Positions 7,707 to 15,699 are shown, numbered from the stretch's first letter. The stretch: 26,616 nt of DNA from CAMLOF01 sp966692625 (GCA_966692625.1 CBKZAG010000023.1:1-26616); one strand, 5' to 3'. Notes: generated from the sequence alone by a model not told the origin. Numbers and translations are program-made.

Positions 7707-10154
7707 ATGGGGGAGCACATGAAAAGCACACAGTACACGGTTCCGAACTGGAACCATGAAGACACCTTCACGGTGGGCGAAAAGAAGTTGACCTGTACCG
7801 CGGAAGGCTGGAATGCGAACACCATTTCCGGTCACCTGATCGACTTTGCCCCTGAGCAGCGCTCGCTCAAGATCCAGCCCTTCGGGCAGGAGCGCGGGGT
7901 GTTGCTGAAGTTCAACCAGATCAAACGGCTCAAGATCGACCTGCAGCCGGACGTGGACACGGAGTTCATGCCTACCGGCTTTCCCGCAACTGAAGGCGGA
8001 AACAGGCTGCAGACTTTCGTCGTCCACCTGCGCGACGGGGCCTTGTTCTCGGGCATCGCCCATGCGCACCGCAAAGAACCCTACGGCTTGTGGATCTTTC
8101 CCAAGGCATCGGGTGATGACGAGCCTTTCCGCATCTTCATTCCCAAGAGCGGCATCAACAGCTTCGAAGTCAAGGGTGATGGCCTGGGCTTGTTGAGCGA
8201 CACCGATTTTGAAGACACGGTGATCGGCGACATCGAGAGCATGGGTATCGAGGCCGCCATGGGCTCGGGCAGCACCATGGTGGAGACGCGCGAGCAGCTC
8301 AAGGAAGCCCTGGAAAACCAGAACCGCCTGAAGCCCGTGCCCATTGGTGAGGCCCTGATGGGCTTGGGCAAGATCACGCCGACACAGTTGTCTGACGCGC
8401 TGCGCCGCCAGAAGGAAAAGAAGTCACTGCCACTGGGGCAGATGCTGGTGGAGATGGGGCTGGTCACGCCAGCGGACCTGCAGACCGCCTTTGCCCGCAA
8501 GATGGGGTATCCCTTCATCGATCTCAAGAGGTTTCCGGTGGACACGGCAGCGTTGCGTCTCGTGCCCTTTGCCACTGCCAAACGGCTGAAGGTTCTGCCC
8601 CTGTTTGACCAGAAAACGTCGGTCGTGGTGGCCATGCACGACCCGCTGCAGTTCAAGATCATTGAAGAGCTGGAGTTTTCCACGCAACGCAAGGTGGTGC
8701 CCGTGGTGACCACCAGCACCGACCTGCTGGCGCAGATCACCAAGTCTTACCGTGACATCGGTATGGGCGAGGGCGCCGAGAGCCGTCCCGCTCCTGCCGC
8801 GAACGAAGCGGCAAACGCTGCCATGGAGGGGGCGGACGCCTTTCAGCTGGCGGTTGAGCTCTCAGGTGAGGCGGGGGACGTTGCTGAAGAGGAACGCCCG
8901 GTCGAACAATCCGACAACACGCTGGTCAAGCTGATCAACTCCATGATCACCGAGGCGTATTACCAGCGGGCTTCTGACATCCACATCGAACCTTACCCAG
9001 GGCGCGAGAAGCTGGTCATCCGCTTCCGGGTGGATGGCGAGATGCGGCATTACCTAGAGCTGCCGGCGAGTTACCGCAACGCCTTGATCGCGCGAATCAA
9101 GATCATGTGTGACCTGGACATCTCCGAGCGCCGCAAACCGCAGGACGGCAAGATCAACTTTGCCAAATTCGGCGGACTGGGCATTGAGCTTCGGGTTGCC
9201 ACCATTCCCACGGCAAGCGGTCTGGAAGACGTGGTGATGCGTATCCTGTCGTCGTTCAAGCCCTTGCCGCTGGAGGCTCTGAACATGAGCCCGGCCAACG
9301 TGAAGGCCTTCGAGGGCATCGTCCAGCGCCCCTATGGTCTGTTCCTGTGCGCGGGCCCCACGGGTTCCGGCAAAACGACGACCTTGCACTCCGGCCTGCA
9401 GTACATCAACACCCCCAACCGCAAGATCTGGACGGCCGAAGATCCGGTTGAAATCACCCAGCGGGGGCTGCGGCAGATCCAGGTCAACCCGAAGATCGGC
9501 TGGACTTTTGCAACTGCGCTGCGTGCCCTGTTGCGTGCCGACCCGGACGTCATCATGGTGGGCGAGATTCGAGACCAGGAAACCGCCGAGATGGCCATCG
9601 AGGCGTCGCTCACCGGTCACCTGGTTTTGTCAACGTTGCACACCAATTCGGCGTCGGAAACCATTGTGCGCCTCATCGACCTGGGGGTCGATCCATTTTC
9701 GTTCGCCGACTCGCTGCAAGGCATTCTGGCCCAGCGCCTGGTGCGCAGGTTCTGCAGCGACTGCGTGAAGACCGAAACCTTGAGCGAAGACGGCGTGCAG
9801 GAGCTCCTGGACGACTACATGCAGGTGCTGCCCGACGGGCACCCGCAGAAGGATGCGGCCCTGTTGCGTGCGGACTGGCTTGCCCGCTTTGGCAAGAATG
9901 GCCGGCTGCATGCCTGTCACGCGCCGGGGTGCGAGAAATGCGCACACACGGGGTACCGTGGCCGTGTGGCCTTGCACGAGTTGTTGACGACGTCACCACA
10001 GATGCGTCAACTCATCCAGCGCCGCGCAAGACCCGCAGAGCTGCAAGAAACCGCCATGCTCGACGGTATGCGCACCTTGCGTCAGGACGGCATCGAAAAG
10101 GTCCTGCAAGGCCTGACGAGCCTGGCCGAGGTGCGCTCTTCAAGCAACGTCTGA
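7707..10154 (+). CDS. Orphan GspE/PilB-family ATPase with an extra N-terminal region
   Basis: An 815-residue secretion-type hexameric ATPase. The C-terminal half is a full GspE/PulE domain: Walker A GPTGSGKT (550-557), Walker B DVIMVGE (614-620), the His-box region (STLHTN, about 640-645) and a zinc-binding pattern with Cys683, Cys686, Cys742 and Cys745. Residues about 205-345 are an MshEN/T2SSE-N region with two repeats beginning PIGEALMGLG (212) and PLGQMLVEMG (242). Residues 1-190 are beta-rich and do not belong to standard PilB or GspE; I cannot name this part, although a PilZ-like fold is possible. Family length is normally 560-600, so the excess is real. No PilC/GspF, pilin, prepilin peptidase or secretin gene is adjacent. 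The ATG has AAGGA 7 bases upstream; a second ATG at 7719 is possible. It may power type IV pilus assembly or retraction, or an unknown membrane machine. Confidence 0.88.
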   Translation: MGEHMKSTQYTVPNWNHEDTFTVGEKKLTCTAEGWNANTISGHLIDFAPEQRSLKIQPFGQERGVLLKFNQIKRLKIDLQPDVDTEFMPTGFPATEGGNRLQTFVVHLRDGALFSGIAHAHRKEPYGLWIFPKASGDDEPFRIFIPKSGINSFEVKGDGLGLLSDTDFEDTVIGDIESMGIEAAMGSGSTMVETREQLKEALENQNRLKPVPIGEALMGLGKITPTQLSDALRRQKEKKSLPLGQMLVEMGLVTPADLQTAFARKMGYPFIDLKRFPVDTAALRLVPFATAKRLKVLPLFDQKTSVVVAMHDPLQFKIIEELEFSTQRKVVPVVTTSTDLLAQITKSYRDIGMGEGAESRPAPAANEAANAAMEGADAFQLAVELSGEAGDVAEEERPVEQSDNTLVKLINSMITEAYYQRASDIHIEPYPGREKLVIRFRVDGEMRHYLELPASYRNALIARIKIMCDLDISERRKPQDGKINFAKFGGLGIELRVATIPTASGLEDVVMRILSSFKPLPLEALNMSPANVKAFEGIVQRPYGLFLCAGPTGSGKTTTLHSGLQYINTPNRKIWTAEDPVEITQRGLRQIQVNPKIGWTFATALRALLRADPDVIMVGEIRDQETAEMAIEASLTGHLVLSTLHTNSASETIVRLIDLGVDPFSFADSLQGILAQRLVRRFCSDCVKTETLSEDGVQELLDDYMQVLPDGHPQKDAALLRADWLARFGKNGRLHACHAPGCEKCAHTGYRGRVALHELLTTSPQMRQLIQRRARPAELQETAMLDGMRTLRQDGIEKVLQGLTSLAEVRSSSNV

Positions 10155-10159
10155 CCTCA

Positions 10160-10176
10160 GGGCTGCTCAGCAGCCC
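10160..10176. terminator. Possible hairpin between convergent genes
   Basis: A 7-bp perfect stem (gggctgc at 10160-10166, gcagccc at 10170-10176) with a TCA loop lies at the junction of the convergent ATPase and acyl-CoA dehydrogenase genes; the loop is the dehydrogenase stop codon. There is no T-tract on either side, so intrinsic termination is doubtful. Confidence 0.3.
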
Positions 10177-11426
10177 CGGGTCACAGGCATGTCAACGTCC
10201 TGCGCCAGGGTGATGTGCCTGGCCAGTTCGAGCTTGGCAATGGCGTTGCGGTGCACTTCGTCCGGGCCATCGGCCAGGCGCAGGGTGCGCTGGTTGGCGT
10301 AGCTGTAGGCCAGCGGGAAGTCTTGCGAAACCCCCGCGCCACCATGCGCCTGGATGGCCCAGTCGATGATCTGGCAGGCCATGTTGGGCGCCACCACCTT
10401 GATCATGGCGATTTCGGCCTTGGCCACTTTGTTGCCCACCGTGTCCATCATGTAGGCCGCCTTGAGCGTGAGCAGGCGGGCCTGCTCGATCATGCAGCGC
10501 GCGTCGGCAATGCGTTCGTGCCAGACGGATTGAGCCGCCACCGGTTTGCCGAAGGCCACACGGCTGTTGAGCCGCTTGCACATCAGTTCCAGTGCGCGCT
10601 CCGCCGCGCCGATGGAGCGCATGCAGTGGTGGATGCGGCCCGGCCCCAGGCGGCCCTGGGCGATCTCAAATCCACGCCCCTCGCCAAGAAGGATGTTGCC
10701 CACGGGTACGCGCACGTTTTCCAGCAAGACTTCCATGTGGCCGTGAGGCGCGTCGTCGTACCCGAAGACCGACAGCGGACGCAGCACCGTCACACCCGGG
10801 GCATTGGCGGGCACCACCACCATCGACTGCTGGGAATGCCGAGGGGCATCCGGGTTGGTCTTGCCCATGACGATGTAGACAGCACAGCGCGGGTCCCCAG
10901 CGCCGGAGGACCACCACTTGCGGCCGTTGATGACGTACTCGTCGCCGTCGCGCTCAATGCTGCACTGGATGTTGGTGGCGTCGGACGACGCGACCTCGGG
11001 CTCGGTCATGAGGAAGGCGGAGCGGATTTTGCCGCGCAGCAGAGGCTCCAGCCACTGGTCTTTCAGGGTCTCGGACGCATAGCGCTCCAGCGTTTCCATG
11101 TTACCCGTGTCGGGGGCCGAGCAGTTGAACACCTCCGCAGCAAACGGCACGCGGCCCATGATTTCGCACAGCGGCGCGTATTCCAGGTTGCTCAGGCCTT
11201 CGGGTGCGCGTCTGGAGTGGGGCAGGAACAGGTTCCACAACCCGTCGGCACGTGCCTTGGGCTTGAGTTCTTCGATGAGGGCTGTAGGTACCCAGGCGTT
11301 GCCCTTGGCGCGGTTGGCTGCAATTTCCTCGAAGAACCTGCCCTCGTTGGGGTAGACATGCTCTTCCATGAAGGACAGCAGGCGTGCCTGCAGTTCTTTC
11401 ACTTTGGGTGTGTAGTCGAAGTTCAT
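10167..11426 (-). CDS. Acyl-CoA dehydrogenase, ACAD10/ACAD11 type
   Basis: A 419-residue FAD-dependent acyl-CoA dehydrogenase fold protein. Segments such as KWWSSGAGDPRC, RPLSVFGYDDAPHGH, ILGEGRGFEIAQGRLGPGRIHH and LRLADGPDEVH are very close to the dehydrogenase half of human ACAD10/ACAD11 as I remember it. At the position of the usual catalytic glutamate (the YEG of MCAD) this protein has ADG, so Asp386 is the likely base, as in the ACAD11 group. The upstream gene is the matching APH-fold kinase, 37 bases away on the same strand. Together they would convert a 4-hydroxyacyl-CoA to a 3-hydroxyacyl-CoA through a 4-phosphoacyl-CoA (inference from ACAD10/11 and LvaC). The ATG at 11426 has AGAGG upstream, and the open frame beyond it is not coding. 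A plain short- or medium-chain dehydrogenase is the alternative. Confidence 0.92.
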   Translation of the reverse strand: MNFDYTPKVKELQARLLSFMEEHVYPNEGRFFEEIAANRAKGNAWVPTALIEELKPKARADGLWNLFLPHSRRAPEGLSNLEYAPLCEIMGRVPFAAEVFNCSAPDTGNMETLERYASETLKDQWLEPLLRGKIRSAFLMTEPEVASSDATNIQCSIERDGDEYVINGRKWWSSGAGDPRCAVYIVMGKTNPDAPRHSQQSMVVVPANAPGVTVLRPLSVFGYDDAPHGHMEVLLENVRVPVGNILLGEGRGFEIAQGRLGPGRIHHCMRSIGAAERALELMCKRLNSRVAFGKPVAAQSVWHERIADARCMIEQARLLTLKAAYMMDTVGNKVAKAEIAMIKVVAPNMACQIIDWAIQAHGGAGVSQDFPLAYSYANQRTLRLADGPDEVHRNAIAKLELARHITLAQDVDMPVTRGC

Positions 11427-11463
11427 GGGGGCCTCTGTGTGCGAAGAATAGGGCGATAGTGGG

Positions 11464-12567
11464 TCAGGCCTTGAGGGCAAAGCTCCAGGCCAGTTCCGCC
11501 AGCGGGCGGGCCAGTGCACCTGACTCCCGGGCCTGGGCGCTGGATGCGGTGCCGTCTTCGACCCGCTTGGCAATCCCTTGCAGAATCGCCGCCAGGCGGA
11601 ACATGTTGTAGGCCAGGTAGAAATTCCAGTCACCCAGCAATGCGTCCGGTGTGGTGAAGCCTGTGCGTTGGCAGTAGAGCTCGATGTATTCGAGTTCGCT
11701 CGGTATGCCCAATGCATCCAGATCCAGGCCGCCTATACCTCGGAACATGCCGGGCGGGATGTGCCAAGACATGCAGTGGTAACTGAAGTCGGCGAAGGGG
11801 TGGCCCAGGGTGGAAAGCTCCCAGTCCAGCACCGCCAGCACACGTGGTTCGCTGGGGTGGAACATCAGGTTGTCCATGCGGTAGTCGCCATGCACGATGG
11901 ACACCAGCGACTCGTCGCGGGCCATGGCCGGTATGTGATTTGGCAGCCACTCGATCAGCCGGTCCATCTCGGGAATGGGCTGGGTGATTGAGGCCAGGTA
12001 TTGTTTGCTCCAGCGGCCGATCTGCCGCTCGAAGTAATTGCCCGGCTTGCCGTAGTTCGCCAGCCCAACAGAGGCGGGTTGCACCGTGTGCAGTGCGGCC
12101 TGCACACGGTGCATCTCCAGGTAGATCGCGCGCCGCTGTTCGCGCGTCATGCCGGGCAGGGATTGCTCCCACAGCACCCGCCCATCGACGTGTTCCATCA
12201 CGTAGAAAGCCCGGCCAATGACCGACTCGTCCTCGCACAACACATGCATCCGGGCCACGGGCACCGCGGTGCCTTGCAAGCCGCGCATCACCCTGAATTC
12301 GCGCTCAATGGCGTGAGCCGAAGGCAGCAGCTTGGCCACGGGGCCAGGCTTGGCGCGCATGACGTACAGCTGCCTGGGCGTGACGAGCTTGAAGGTGGGG
12401 TTCGACTGGCCGCCCGGAAACTTCTGGACTTGCAAAGGCCCTTCAAACCCCGGTATGTGCTGCACAAGCCAGTGTTCGAGTGCAGACACCTCGAAGGGCA
12501 GTAGGGCTTGCGTGGGGATGGAAGCAGTTTGTACTTGGCTCATGGGCTGGCTTTGATTCAAAGACAT
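11464..12567 (-). CDS. APH-fold phosphotransferase (ACAD10/11 kinase-domain type)
   Basis: A 367-residue kinase of the aminoglycoside phosphotransferase/choline kinase superfamily. The catalytic loop HGDYRMDN has His226, Asp228 and Asn233. The metal-binding motif follows as VLDWELSTLGHP, with Asp248. The glycine-rich nucleotide loop is PGGQSNPTFKL near residue 50. The context, directly upstream of an ACAD11-type dehydrogenase, and the wording of the motifs match the kinase half of ACAD10/ACAD11 and the bacterial LvaA. The likely substrate is therefore the hydroxyl of a 4-hydroxyacyl-CoA and not an antibiotic. The small LvaB partner known from Pseudomonas is not seen here. The start is ATG 12567, with a GGGGTCGGAA stretch before it; ATG 12543 is an alternative without a ribosome-binding site. 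It lies 43 bases downstream of the Crp-like gene. Confidence 0.88.
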   Translation of the reverse strand: MSLNQSQPMSQVQTASIPTQALLPFEVSALEHWLVQHIPGFEGPLQVQKFPGGQSNPTFKLVTPRQLYVMRAKPGPVAKLLPSAHAIEREFRVMRGLQGTAVPVARMHVLCEDESVIGRAFYVMEHVDGRVLWEQSLPGMTREQRRAIYLEMHRVQAALHTVQPASVGLANYGKPGNYFERQIGRWSKQYLASITQPIPEMDRLIEWLPNHIPAMARDESLVSIVHGDYRMDNLMFHPSEPRVLAVLDWELSTLGHPFADFSYHCMSWHIPPGMFRGIGGLDLDALGIPSELEYIELYCQRTGFTTPDALLGDWNFYLAYNMFRLAAILQGIAKRVEDGTASSAQARESGALARPLAELAWSFALKA

Positions 12568-12610
12568 TTCCGACCCCAAGTCACAGCACCCCCACCACGG
12601 GAAGACCTGC

Positions 12611-13330
12611 TCAGTGGTCCGCTTCGGCGATTCGCATCAACGCCGCGCGGTCCCGCACCACCAGTCCGCCGGGTTCGATGCGGATCGCGTTCTCGCGCTC
12701 CATGCTCTTGAGTTCCTGGTTCACACGCTGGCGCGAGGCGCCGAGCATCTGCGCCAATTCCTCTTGGGCCAACTGCAAGCCGATGCGTGTTTCGCTGCCG
12801 TTGGACAGGCAAGGCACGCCATAGCTGCGCACCAGGTGCAGGAGTTGCTTGGCCAGACGGGCGCGCAAGGGCAGGGTGTTCAGGTCCTCCACCAGGCCGA
12901 ACAGGTTGCGTATGCGCCGTGCCTGCAGGCGCAGCAAGGCTTCGTACAACTCCACATGTTGCGACAAGATCTTCTGGAAGTCGTTGCGTGCCACGCAAAG
13001 CAGTGAAGTGGGCCCGTGCGCGTAGGCATCGTGCGTGCGCTGGTCGCCGTCGAACATGGCCACGTCGCCAAACCACACGCCAGGCTCCACGTAGGTCAGC
13101 GTCACCTGCTTGCCCGACAGGGAAGTAGAGCTCACCCGCACCGCGCCCTTGGCCACCCCCGTCCACTCGGTGGCCGGGTCGCCTCGGGCAACGATCAGGT
13201 CGCCGTCCTTGTAACGTCTGACGTAGGCACATCGCAGGATATCGTGGCGCAATGAAGGGGATAGAGAACTGAACCAGCGACCACTGTTGATCGCCTCTCG
13301 TTCTTCCATTGTCAGAATCGGCTCATCCAT
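12611..13330 (-). CDS. Crp/Fnr-family transcriptional regulator
   Basis: A 239-residue regulator with an N-terminal cyclic-nucleotide-binding-like beta-barrel (about 22-125), a long dimer helix (about 125-150) and a C-terminal winged helix-turn-helix. The recognition region is LAQEELAQMLGASRQRVNQELKSME (about 187-211), given here as its span, with the Gly-Ala-Ser-Arg turn. The phosphate-binding cassette reads FGDVAMFDGDQRTHDA (87-102). Compared with Crp, the glutamate is Asp and the residues after the arginine differ, so cAMP binding is doubtful. There is no N-terminal cysteine cluster, so it is not an Fnr-type oxygen sensor. It sits inside the acyl-CoA catabolic cluster, between the crotonase-fold gene (69 bases upstream) and the kinase gene, and may regulate that cluster. 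The ATG is at 13330-13328. The ligand is unknown. Confidence 0.9.
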   Translation of the reverse strand: MDEPILTMEEREAINSGRWFSSLSPSLRHDILRCAYVRRYKDGDLIVARGDPATEWTGVAKGAVRVSSTSLSGKQVTLTYVEPGVWFGDVAMFDGDQRTHDAYAHGPTSLLCVARNDFQKILSQHVELYEALLRLQARRIRNLFGLVEDLNTLPLRARLAKQLLHLVRSYGVPCLSNGSETRIGLQLAQEELAQMLGASRQRVNQELKSMERENAIRIEPGGLVVRDRAALMRIAEADH

Positions 13331-13399
13331 CGTCTGTCTTATGTGTGACTGGGTTGGTGTGGTTCTGTCGCCCGCGCGACCAGGGCGCGCGGGCTGGCG

Positions 13400-14179
13400 T
13401 CAACGGTAGTTGGGCGTGCGCTTGTCCAGGAAGGCCTGGATGCCTTCGCCGCCATTGGCGTGGTGCAGGTTGCGCACAAAGCGGTCACGCTCCATCTTCA
13501 GGTGGCTGTTGAGGGGCTGCCCCGGCGCTTCGTTGATCAGTTCCTTGATGCTGCTCAGCGCGTTGGGCGCTTTGGCGTTGAGCTTGTCGGCCAGGCGGCG
13601 CGCCTCGTCCAGGGCGGTGCCTGGTTCGGCCACGCGGTTCACCAGGCCCAACTGCTGCAGCCGTTCGGCGCCCATGCGCTCACCCAGCATCAGCAACTGC
13701 ATGGCCGTGGCGCGGGGCAGGTTGCGCGCCAGGCTCCAACTGCCTCCGCCGTCTGGCGACAGGCCCACGTTGGCGTAGGCCATCACGAACACGCTGTCGC
13801 GCGCGGCCACCAGAAAATCGCAGGCCAGAGCAAGCGAGAAGCCCGCGCCCGCGCAGGCGCCTTCGACGGCCGCAATCACCGGCTTGGAAAAGCTCTGGAT
13901 GGCTTCGATCCAGCCGTGCAGCCCTTCGATGCTGTCGGCCTGCACTTCGGGGGGGCGTTGCCGGTTGGCCAGCAACCGCTGCAGGTTGCCGCCCGCACAG
14001 AAGTTGCTGCCTTCGCCAGTGATGACGACAGAGCGCACCTCGGGGTTGGCATCCGCGGCGATGATGGCCTCCACCCCAGCGGCATAGATTTCGGGGCCGA
14101 GTGCGTTGCGCATCTCGGGGTTGCTGATGGTCAGCACCAGCGTGCTGCCTTCACTGTGGCTTCTGAGAGTGGCGCTCAT
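13400..14179 (-). CDS. Enoyl-CoA hydratase/isomerase family protein, PaaG-like
   Basis: A 259-residue crotonase-fold enzyme acting on acyl-CoA thioesters in the cytoplasm. The oxyanion-hole segments are visible as FCAGGNL (60-66) and EGACAGAGFSLALACD (106-121). Aligned by eye with rat enoyl-CoA hydratase, the two catalytic glutamates (Glu144 and Glu164) are replaced by Ser115 and Tyr135. An aspartate, Asp143 in GLSPDGGG, lies where PaaG-type isomerases carry their Asp. It is therefore more likely an isomerase, or an oxepin-CoA hydrolase-like protein, than a simple hydratase. The ATG overlaps the TGA of the upstream dehydrogenase gene by one base (TGATG), indicating translational coupling. The GTG/ATG choice is not in doubt. 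A general beta-oxidation hydratase remains possible if a different residue serves as the base. Confidence 0.88.
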   Translation of the reverse strand: MSATLRSHSEGSTLVLTISNPEMRNALGPEIYAAGVEAIIAADANPEVRSVVITGEGSNFCAGGNLQRLLANRQRPPEVQADSIEGLHGWIEAIQSFSKPVIAAVEGACAGAGFSLALACDFLVAARDSVFVMAYANVGLSPDGGGSWSLARNLPRATAMQLLMLGERMGAERLQQLGLVNRVAEPGTALDEARRLADKLNAKAPNALSSIKELINEAPGQPLNSHLKMERDRFVRNLHHANGGEGIQAFLDKRTPNYR

Positions 14180-15699
14180 CAGGACTCCTTGTGCGTCAGG
14201 CTCAGGCCCAGTGCGCCACGGCGGCGCAGCCAGGGGGAGGGGCGGTAGCGCGCATCGCCATACACCGTCTGCAGGTTGAAGAGGATCTCCAGCAGGTTGG
14301 TCGGGCCGACGCGGTCACCCATGGCCAGCGGCCCTGCCGGGTAACCCAGCCCCAGTGTCACCGCCGTTTCCAGGTCCTGCGGTGTGCAGATGCCTTGTTG
14401 GCACATGTCGGTGGCGATGTTGACGATGGTTGCCACCACGCGCTGCGTGACGAAGCCGCCGCTGTCTCGGATCACGCTGACGGCTTTGCCGTCGCGGGCG
14501 AAGAGGGCGTGTGCGGCGTCGCGCATGTCGGGCCGGGTTGCGGGGTTGGTGGCCAGCACGCGGCGGCGCGTGGCTTCGTCGGGCAGCATCATGTCTATGC
14601 CCACCACGCGAGTCGCGTCCAGCCGCTCCACGGCTGCCACGGTGGTCACGTCGTGCCCCAGGGGGGCCACAACGATGAGTGCGCGCTCCGACGGCTGTTG
14701 CGCAGTCTCGATGGTGGCCCCCAGGTTCTTCAACAGCTGGTAAAGCTCGGCCCGGCGCGCGGCGCGGGCGGGCACCCATACCGGGGGCAGTTCGCTCACC
14801 TGCGGCACGGCAGGCTCCGCAGGCACTTCGGCCTGCCCGTTCACGTAGCGGTAGAAGCCTTCGCCCACCTTCTTGCCCACCACGCCACCGGCCAGGCGCT
14901 GCGCGGTGATGACGCTGGGCCGGTAGCGGGGCTCTTCGTAATACTGGTGGTAGATCGACTCCATCACCGGGTGCGACACATCCAGCGCGGTCAGGTCCAT
15001 CAGCTCGAACGGGCCGAGCTTGAAGCCCATCTGATCGCGCAGGATGCGGTCCACCGTGGCAAAGTCAGTCACGTTCTCGCCAACAATGCGCAGCGCCTCG
15101 GTGCCGTAGCCCCGGCCTGCGTGGTTCACGATGAAGCCCGGCGTGTCCTGCGCCATCACCGGCGTGTGGCCCATCTCGCGGGCATAGGCCGACAGGTGCT
15201 GGCAGACCTCGGCGCTGGTCTTGAGCCCGGCGATGACCTCCACCACACGCATCAACGGCACGGGGTTGAAGAAGTGGAAACCCGCCAGTTGCGCCGGGCG
15301 GCGCAGGCCGTTGGCAATCGCCGTGACCGACAGCGAGGACGTGTTGGTGGCCAGCACTGCCGTGTCTGCCACGATGCCCTCCAGCTCCGAAAACAGGTTT
15401 TTCTTGACGTCCAGCCGCTCGACGATGGCTTCGACCACCAGGTCGCACGCAGCCAGATCAGGCAGTTGGGTGGCCCGCTGCAAACGGGCGGCGAATGCGT
15501 TGCGTTGTTCGGTGCTGATCTTGCCCTTGCCAGCCAGCTTGTCCCACTGGTCCAGCAGTGCCGCATGTGCCGCGTCCACGGCAGCGGCCTGGGTGTCGTA
15601 CAGCCACACGGTGCTGCCTGCCTGGGCCGCGATCTGGGCTATACCACGGCCCATGGCGCCCGCGCCCACGATGCCCACATTCTGGAAGGTACTGCTCAT
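14179..15699 (-). CDS. paaH: 3-hydroxyacyl-CoA dehydrogenase, PaaH/PaaC type
   Basis: A 506-residue NAD-dependent dehydrogenase that oxidises 3-hydroxyacyl-CoA to 3-oxoacyl-CoA (3-hydroxyadipyl-CoA in the phenylacetate pathway). The Rossmann domain opens with VGIVGAGAMGRGIA (8-21). The catalytic pair is His142 in GFHFFNP and Glu154 in VVEVI. A first C-terminal dimerisation domain (about 190-285) is followed by a linker and a second one (about 395-490). The end of the second domain, LQTVYGDARYRPS, is very like E. coli PaaH, and the length matches the PaaH/PaaC group. The start at 15699 (MSSTFQNVG) follows a purine-rich GAGAGAGAC stretch; upstream in-frame codons lack support. It is the first gene of the minus-strand cluster and diverges from the FimV-like gene. 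The neighbours are not the rest of a paa operon, so the physiological substrate may differ. Confidence 0.9.
   Translation of the reverse strand: MSSTFQNVGIVGAGAMGRGIAQIAAQAGSTVWLYDTQAAAVDAAHAALLDQWDKLAGKGKISTEQRNAFAARLQRATQLPDLAACDLVVEAIVERLDVKKNLFSELEGIVADTAVLATNTSSLSVTAIANGLRRPAQLAGFHFFNPVPLMRVVEVIAGLKTSAEVCQHLSAYAREMGHTPVMAQDTPGFIVNHAGRGYGTEALRIVGENVTDFATVDRILRDQMGFKLGPFELMDLTALDVSHPVMESIYHQYYEEPRYRPSVITAQRLAGGVVGKKVGEGFYRYVNGQAEVPAEPAVPQVSELPPVWVPARAARRAELYQLLKNLGATIETAQQPSERALIVVAPLGHDVTTVAAVERLDATRVVGIDMMLPDEATRRRVLATNPATRPDMRDAAHALFARDGKAVSVIRDSGGFVTQRVVATIVNIATDMCQQGICTPQDLETAVTLGLGYPAGPLAMGDRVGPTNLLEILFNLQTVYGDARYRPSPWLRRRGALGLSLTHKES

Noticed and set aside
11427..11717. An N-terminal extension of the acyl-CoA dehydrogenase frame
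   Set aside because: The extension overlaps the end of the kinase gene in another frame, and the ATG at 11426 has a ribosome-binding site and a family-typical N-terminus.
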